A stretch of 64,000 nt of DNA from Novosphingobium sp. EMRT-2 (lineage in GTDB: Bacteria > Pseudomonadota > Alphaproteobacteria > Sphingomonadales > Sphingomonadaceae), in assembly GCF_005145025.1 (NCBI RefSeq), contig NZ_CP039697.1, positions 682,001-746,000 of the forward strand, in the 5' to 3' direction. The notes beneath the pieces were generated by a model that was given only the letters and a program-made list of their open reading frames with translations, was not told the DNA's origin and searched no databases. The position numbers and the translations under genes are program-made. Positions 61,779 to 64,000 of this stretch are shown piece after piece (positions within the stretch are counted from its first letter, which is position 1; each line of letters begins with the position of its first letter).

Positions 61779-64000
61779 TCAGGCCGCTCGGTTGCGCTTT
61801 TCCGCGTCCTCGTCTTTCGCTTCGACCGACCCGCCATCGCTTCCACCCTGCTGCGCGGCAGGACGGGTTCCCTCTCCGATGCCGTCGGGATCGATCGCCT
61901 GGGATATGAGGAAGCCCTGGATCTCGGTGCATCCCTTGTCGCGCAGCGCCTGAAGCTGTGCGTCGGTCTCGACGCCTTCCGCCGTGGTGTCCATGCCCAG
62001 GCTGCCCGCCAGCCCGGTGATGGCCTGGATAATGGCGCGCGATTCGGCGTTGTGATCGAGCGATTCCACGAAGCACCGGTCGATTTTGATCTTGTCGAAG
62101 GGAAAGCTGCGCAGATAGTTGAGCGAGGAATAGCCCGTTCCGAAATCGTCGAGCGCGATGCGCACTCCGATCTCGCGCAGCTTGTAAAGCGTCGACACGT
62201 TGGCTTCGCTGTCCTGCATCAGCACGGTTTCGGTGATTTCAAGCTCCAGCCGGCCGGCGTCGATCCCCGCGCTGGCCAGTGCGTTGACCACGGTGGGGAT
62301 CAGGTTCGCGCTGCGCATCTGCGCGGGCGAAAGATTGACCGAGATGCGCAGGTCCGCCGGCCACAGCGCGAGTTGCGCGGTCGCCTGCCGAATCACCCAT
62401 TCGCCCACCTGCACGATCAGCCCGGTTTCCTCGGCCAGCGGGATGAAGGCGTTGGGCATGATCAGCCCGCGCGTGGGATGCTGCCAGCGGATCAGCGCTT
62501 CGTAGCCCACCACATCGCCCGACGAGATGTTGACGAGCGGCTGGTAGTGCAGCGTGAACTCGTTGCGCACCAGCGCCGCGCGCAGGTCCATTTCCAGATC
62601 GCGCCGTTCGCGCGCCGCTTCGTCCATGCCGATCTGGAAATGGGCAAAGCGGTTCCGCCCGTTGGTCTTCGCGCTGTACAGCGCCAGATCGGCGCGCTTC
62701 ATCACTTCGGTGGGGTCGCTGTCCGCGATGGTGGCGAAGGCAATGCCGATGCTGGTCGACGTCATCACCTGCATCCCGTCGAGGATGAACGGCTGGTCGA
62801 CCGCATCGATGATCCGTGCGGCACACGCTTCCACCTCTTCGGGCGATTTCACCCGCTCGATCAGAACCGCGAATTCGTCGCCTCCAAGGCGGGCCACCAT
62901 GGCCTTTTCCTGCACGCAGGCCTCGATGCGGCGTGCGACTTCGCAGAGCAGGCGATCGCCGATGGGATGCCCCAGCGTGTCATTGACCGATTTGAACTGA
63001 TCGAGATCAAGGCACAGGACGGCCGTCAATTCCTCTTCGTGCAGGCGCTTGACCGCGCGGCCCAACGTCTCGTTGAACAGGAAGCGGTTGGCGAGGTCAG
63101 TCAGGCCGCAATAGTGCGCCATGTAGCTGACCCGTGCTTCCGCCCGCATTTCCGCCGTCACGTCGGAGGCGACGCCCTGCATGCGGCCGCCGGCGCGTGG
63201 CTGGGCGGAAAGCCGCCACCAGCACGTTTCGCCGCCCACGGTGATCTGCACGGTAAGGTCGCGGAAAGCCTGCCGTTTCCGGAGCATCTCGGCGAGACGC
63301 TCGTACTCGTGGCCTGCTTCGAACAGCGACAGCAGCGCATGCCCCTCAAGCGCTTCCCGGTCGCGTCCGCTTGCTTCGACGAAACGATCGGTGGGGGCCA
63401 CGATCAGCCCCTCCCGGTCGATCGACCACAGCCAATCCGCGCTTTGCGCCTCGTAATCCTTGAGCAGGAGTTGCACGGTCTCCGCGCTTTCCCGGAGCGC
63501 CTGCTCGCGCGCGACTTTTTCAGCGAAGACCTTTTCGTTGCCCTTGATCGAGCGGGAGAGGACGGCGGCGTAGCACAGGATCAGCAGCGTGCCCGTTGTC
63601 GCCAGGGGATTGCCGGACAGCAGCCATCCGGCGATCGAGCCGATCGTCAGCGGGATCATATAGGAAAAGGCGGCGCGCGGAAGCGGGCCATAGCTGATGA
63701 CAGCGGCGCCCATCATGCCGCCGGTGAGCATGGCCAGCAGCGTGAACACGCCAGGCGTGGCGTCGAGGCCGCCGATCGCCATGGAAATGCCCCAGGCAAT
63801 GCCGTTAAGAGTGGCAAGAAGCTCTATGAAGCGGCCGTCCCTTGACGGAGACAGGTCCTCGTAATCGTTCTTGGCCAGACGGCGCGCGTGCAGAATGCGG
63901 ACGAGGCCTTGCCCAAGGACCAGCAAGGTCCAGAACGCGATGGCCGCGTGCGACACGGAAGACCACAGGACGGTCGCGACGATGATTGCGTTGATGATAC
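61779..64000 (-). CDS. Membrane PAS-GGDEF-EAL protein (c-di-GMP turnover), N-terminus beyond the window
   Basis: At least 740 residues; the frame is open to base 64000, where more hydrophobic sequence appears. N-terminal membrane block with several helices, then PAS (SADWLWSIDREGLIVAPTDRFVE), GGDEF with intact RLGGDEFAVL and EAL with intact YEALIRW, LEITETVLM and IKIDRCFVESL. Both diguanylate cyclase and phosphodiesterase motifs are present, so it may be bifunctional or use one domain as regulator. C-terminal tail is low-complexity and acidic/basic. Not functionally linked to its catabolic neighbours. Confidence 0.95.
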   Translation of the reverse strand, partial: IINAIIVATVLWSSVSHAAIAFWTLLVLGQGLVRILHARRLAKNDYEDLSPSRDGRFIELLATLNGIAWGISMAIGGLDATPGVFTLLAMLTGGMMGAAVISYGPLPRAAFSYMIPLTIGSIAGWLLSGNPLATTGTLLILCYAAVLSRSIKGNEKVFAEKVAREQALRESAETVQLLLKDYEAQSADWLWSIDREGLIVAPTDRFVEASGRDREALEGHALLSLFEAGHEYERLAEMLRKRQAFRDLTVQITVGGETCWWRLSAQPRAGGRMQGVASDVTAEMRAEARVSYMAHYCGLTDLANRFLFNETLGRAVKRLHEEELTAVLCLDLDQFKSVNDTLGHPIGDRLLCEVARRIEACVQEKAMVARLGGDEFAVLIERVKSPEEVEACAARIIDAVDQPFILDGMQVMTSTSIGIAFATIADSDPTEVMKRADLALYSAKTNGRNRFAHFQIGMDEAARERRDLEMDLRAALVRNEFTLHYQPLVNISSGDVVGYEALIRWQHPTRGLIMPNAFIPLAEETGLIVQVGEWVIRQATAQLALWPADLRISVNLSPAQMRSANLIPTVVNALASAGIDAGRLELEITETVLMQDSEANVSTLYKLREIGVRIALDDFGTGYSSLNYLRSFPFDKIKIDRCFVESLDHNAESRAIIQAITGLAGSLGMDTTAEGVETDAQLQALRDKGCTEIQGFLISQAIDPDGIGEGTRPAAQQGGSDGGSVEAKDEDAEKRNRAA

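Noticed and set aside
1..64000. Mobile elements, CRISPR arrays, tRNA or rRNA genes
   Set aside because: I looked for transposases, integrases, direct-repeat arrays and cloverleaf or rRNA signatures and saw none.

Overview
The window is about 64 kb of GC-rich (roughly two-thirds G+C) proteobacterial chromosome. Two large TonB-dependent receptors, a dense set of acyl-CoA catabolic genes and overall style point to a sphingomonad of the Novosphingobium/Sphingobium kind; this assignment is inference. Genes are packed almost end to end. I see no rRNA, tRNA, insertion sequence, integrase, CRISPR array or replication origin.

Layout. (1) 1-4613: end of a kdp potassium-transport operon (kdpB 3' part, kdpC, kdpD, kdpE). 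(2) 4709-10605: a paired acyl-CoA dehydrogenase operon, an exported acid phosphatase divergent from an exported unknown protein, an ACAD10/11-like dehydrogenase divergent from a flavin reductase. (3) 10606-16825: a 447-base AT-rich leader, a TonB receptor, a short-chain dehydrogenase (SDR), an MFS carrier and an amidohydrolase. (4) 16915-36982: the core of the window. IpdA, IpdB, IpdC and EchA20 homologues, all hallmark enzymes of steroid C/D-ring (HIP) degradation, lie with a dehydrogenase pair, two CoA ligases, crotonases, an Ltp-type thiolase fold plus a DUF35 partner, SDRs and a KshA-like Rieske oxygenase. Fourteen of these genes (18732-31842) form one tight operon that ends at back-to-back terminators. 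Facing it are two minus-strand transcription units: a thiolase plus RibB, and an amidohydrolase plus a Coq4-like protein. (5) 37262-43016: luciferase-like monooxygenase, SDR, a DapA-fold protein without its catalytic lysine, a FadR-type regulator, nitroreductase, a 100-residue orphan and a LysR regulator. (6) 43024-52646: esterase, an operon of DmdC-like dehydrogenase, MFE2-like SDR, ACAD10/LvaA-like kinase and RidA-like protein, then an aminotransferase, a CYP125-like P450 divergent from a TetR regulator, and two tandem DUF3237 proteins. (7) 52775-61772: IclR regulator, second TonB receptor, two Fe/2-oxoglutarate dioxygenases flanking a thiamine-diphosphate enzyme, MFS carrier and HCCA-isomerase-like protein. 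(8) 61779-64000: a membrane PAS-GGDEF-EAL protein running off the right edge.

How it works together. The likely theme is uptake of a steroid or other polycyclic/terpenoid substrate through TonB receptors, monooxygenase attack (Rieske, P450, luciferase-like), CoA activation, beta-oxidation by heteromeric dehydrogenases, retro-aldol side-chain cleavage (Ltp/DUF35), and ring D and C hydrolysis by EchA20, IpdC and IpdAB. Regulatory DNA is visible. An 18-base palindrome recurs between -35 and -10 at two promoters of the steroid block (18683 and 34624). A TATC-N8-GATA element recurs on the -10 box of two other promoters (15640 and 41651). A 20-base palindrome lies in the P450/TetR divergent gap, and three inverted repeats precede the second TonB receptor.
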